6,700 nucleotides of DNA. It comes from Clostridiales bacterium. GTDB taxonomy: Bacteria > Bacillota > Clostridia > Oscillospirales > CAG-272. The notes under the pieces were generated by a model, which did no database searches, was not told where the DNA came from, and was given only the letters and a program-made list of their open reading frames with translations. The position numbers and the translations under genes are program-made. The DNA lies in contig JAEEGW010000232.1 of assembly GCA_016280525.1 (NCBI GenBank), positions 1 to 6,700 on the forward strand. The letters run 5' to 3'. Numbering within the stretch: the stretch's first letter is position 1; each line of letters opens with the position of its first letter. Of the stretch, positions 4,882-6,700 are shown piece after piece.

Positions 4882-6700
4882 TTAATTGCCGAATACAAGC
4901 GCCGAGGCGCCGAGAATGCCGGCTTTATTGCCGAGCTTTGCCGTCGTTATCTTCACCGCAGGACCCATGTCGCCGCCGTATATCTCGCTGTCGACTATAG
5001 CCTGAAGCGGCGCGGTGAGCCCTTCTCCCTCCGCGCAGATACCGCCGCCCAGAATGACTTTTTCCGGCCTGAAAACGTTTGCAAAATCTATTATTCCGCA
5101 GGCGAGATAGCTGAAATACTTATCCAGAACGTCCTTTGCGTACGGGTCCGTATCCCTGTATCTGAACGCCGTCGTGCCGTCTATTTCCTTTACCTCGCTC
5201 ATTTTGCTGTCGGGGTGCTGTGCTACGGCGCGTTTCGTGTCGCGCACGAGAGCCGAGGCGGAAGCGTACGCTTCAAGACAGCCGCGCCTGCCGCACGAAC
5301 AGCTCAAACCGTCCTTGACTATGACCACGTGACCGAGCTCCGCGCCCGCGGACGCGTTGCCCTCGTAGAGCTTTCCGTCAAGCACTATGCCGCCGCCGAC
5401 GCCCGTTCCGAGCGTAAGCATTACCGTGTTTTTACACCCTTTGCCCTCGCCGAATTTCGCCTCGCCGAGCGCGGCTACGTTCGCGTCGTTCGATATCATG
5501 ACTTTCAGCCCGGTCCGGCTTGTGACGCTGTCAGATATTTTAAAATGCGTCCACCTCAGGTTGTTCGCGTATACCACCTCGCCGTTTTTGCTGTCTATCA
5601 TGCCGGGCACGCCCATGCCGGCGCCGCAGATGTCCGCCGCGGTCATATTCGCCGCTTTTAGCAGGCTTATACAGAGGTCCGATATGTTTTTCGCCACGGC
5701 TTTGTCGCCCTTTTCGGCTTCCGTTGCGACTTTATCGTATACTATGATATTTCCGAGATCGTCCGCTATGCCGCCTTTTATGAAAGTGCCGCCCAAGTCT
5801 ATGCCCACGGCGTATTTTCTTACCGCGGTCATTATAAGCGTCATTTCGCCGGACAGTACGTATTCATCTTCGCCCGCCGGGATGAAGAACGAGTCTCCGG
5901 CGCATATTTTCCCGCCGTCAATTTCGCCCTCGCCCGAAACGCACGTGATACAGCGGAAAGATCCTTTGTCCGATTTTATTATGCGCCGCCCGTTTATATC
6001 AAGCTTGTACGCGGTAAAATATTTCGTTGCGAATAGTATATTGCCGTCGTCCGTTTTCATATCCGCGCAGCGCAGCACGCCCGCGCTTTTGTTTATCACC
6101 GCAAGCGCCTGATCCGTGTGAAGCTCGCGTTTGCTGCCGTTTTTGTCTTTGCGGTTGTAATCGTACAGACGGTACGTTATATTGCTGTTCTGCTGTATCT
6201 CGCAGATAAGACAGCCCGCGCCTATAGCGTGCACCGTCCCCGCGGGTATCAGAAACGCGTCGCCCGGTTTGACCTCGATTTTATTGAGATATTTCTGCAG
6301 CGTGCCGCCGTCCGCGGCTTTTTTAATTTTATCATCGTCAAGTTCTTCGTTGAAGCCGATGTAAAGGCACGCGCCCGGCTCCGCGTCAACGACGTACCAC
6401 ATCTCCGTTTTGCCGTAGCCGAGACAGCGCGAAACGGCGTATTCGTCCGACGGATGCACCTGCACGGACAGATCGCTTTTCGCGTCTATGAGTTTGACGA
6501 GAACGGGAAAATACGGGAAGTTCCCGCAGTTTTCGCCGAGCTGATCCGCGGGAAGTACCTCGGTAAGAGTTTTCCCGCCCGCCGTACGCGTCAGTCCGTC
6601 CGGATGAAATGAAAGCTCCCAGCTTTCCGCGCACGTTCTGTCATCGCATTTCTTTCCGTATTTTTTTATCAGTCTGTCCCCGCCCCAGATATAGTTTTTG
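4882..6700 (-). CDS. ManA-ROK fusion: class I mannose-6-phosphate isomerase joined to a ROK sugar kinase, 5' end cut by the window edge
   Basis: The open frame gives 605 visible residues and runs off the right edge. Residues 1-292 are ManA-like, a zinc enzyme interconverting mannose-6-P and fructose-6-P. They show YIWGGDRLIKKYGK at the start, ESWELS.HPDG (25-35), metal ligands Q80 and H82 in SVQVHP, E99 in KTEMWY and H157 in GTVHAIG, and active-site R177 in NITYRLYDYNR. From about 295 a full ROK kinase follows. It has the ATP loop GIDLGGT (299-305), catalytic D405 in SNDAN, LGTGVGGG (430-437), the zinc motif with H457, C467, C469 and C474 (GH...CSCGRRGCLE), and VILGGGI near the end. The parts meet at ITAVRKYAVG-like sequence (about 5832) with no stop, frameshift or linker. 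The kinase resembles glucokinase, but mannose or fructose would fit the fusion partner; its substrate is inference. The purine operon downstream has its own promoter. Confidence 0.93.
   Translation of the reverse strand, partial: KNYIWGGDRLIKKYGKKCDDRTCAESWELSFHPDGLTRTAGGKTLTEVLPADQLGENCGNFPYFPVLVKLIDAKSDLSVQVHPSDEYAVSRCLGYGKTEMWYVVDAEPGACLYIGFNEELDDDKIKKAADGGTLQKYLNKIEVKPGDAFLIPAGTVHAIGAGCLICEIQQNSNITYRLYDYNRKDKNGSKRELHTDQALAVINKSAGVLRCADMKTDDGNILFATKYFTAYKLDINGRRIIKSDKGSFRCITCVSGEGEIDGGKICAGDSFFIPAGEDEYVLSGEMTLIMTAVRKYAVGIDLGGTFIKGGIADDLGNIIVYDKVATEAEKGDKAVAKNISDLCISLLKAANMTAADICGAGMGVPGMIDSKNGEVVYANNLRWTHFKISDSVTSRTGLKVMISNDANVAALGEAKFGEGKGCKNTVMLTLGTGVGGGIVLDGKLYEGNASAGAELGHVVIVKDGLSCSCGRRGCLEAYASASALVRDTKRAVAQHPDSKMSEVKEIDGTTAFRYRDTDPYAKDVLDKYFSYLACGIIDFANVFRPEKVILGGGICAEGEGLTAPLQAIVDSEIYGGDMGPAVKITTAKLGNKAGILGASALVFGN

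Noticed and set aside
5830..5832. Separate start of the ROK kinase at the internal ATG
   Set aside because: No Shine-Dalgarno precedes it and the frame is continuous with ManA, so a fusion is the simpler reading, although internal initiation is not excluded.
5387..6112. Long plus-strand open frames opposite the ManA-ROK gene
   Set aside because: They mirror a strongly coding minus-strand frame and translate to low-complexity sequence with no family resemblance; the same applies to the plus-strand frames opposite purF and purM.
6386..6634. Separate small minus-strand gene at the right edge
   Set aside because: It overlaps, in another frame, the region that translates as the ManA N-terminal half (ESWELS, LVKLIDAKSDLSVQVHP).

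Overview
The window reads as part of a Clostridia-type (low-to-moderate GC Firmicutes, possibly a gut lineage) chromosome. This is inferred from the protein types: a Fe-S-type PurF of the MGG..G variety, a Bacillus-like ManA, a ROK kinase with the CxCGxxGCLE zinc motif, a short FNT channel, and a ZTP riboswitch ahead of purine genes. All recognised genes lie on the minus strand, so the biology reads from right to left.

Right part (about 4882-6700): one long open frame, cut by the right edge, joins a class I mannose-6-phosphate isomerase to a ROK-family sugar kinase without a stop or an evident linker. All key ManA metal ligands and ROK motifs are present, so it looks like a working bifunctional enzyme.

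Middle (4199-4881): about 680 bases without a protein gene, in two parts. The part next to the ManA-ROK gene (4428-4880) holds a 14-bp direct repeat and two copies of a composite element. Each copy has a strong terminator-like hairpin, a run of tiny hairpins separated by AATTCAC, a fixed T-rich core, and a second run of tiny hairpins spaced by TTATGA-like words. The stems change but stay self-complementary, and the loop consensus G(N)NA switches strand at the core. I recognise no named family for this; it is the most unusual DNA in the window. The part next to purE (4199-4365) is a complete regulatory leader: a perfect-consensus sigma-A promoter, a ZTP (pfl) riboswitch, and an intrinsic terminator that shares bases with the aptamer.

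Left part (1-4198): a tightly packed operon purE - purF - purM - FNT channel - unknown 143-residue protein - purN (purN cut by the left edge). Gaps are 9, 1, -7, 0 and 1 bp, so translation is probably coupled throughout. ZTP/ZMP rises when 10-formyl-tetrahydrofolate is scarce. The riboswitch should therefore let transcription through to de novo purine genes, to the formyl-using PurN, and to a formate-channel-like protein that could raise formate supply for formyl-folate. PurF lacks the N-terminal catalytic cysteine and other glutaminase residues but keeps the PRPP motif and all four Fe-S cysteines. It may therefore use free ammonia or an ammonia donor protein instead of glutamine.
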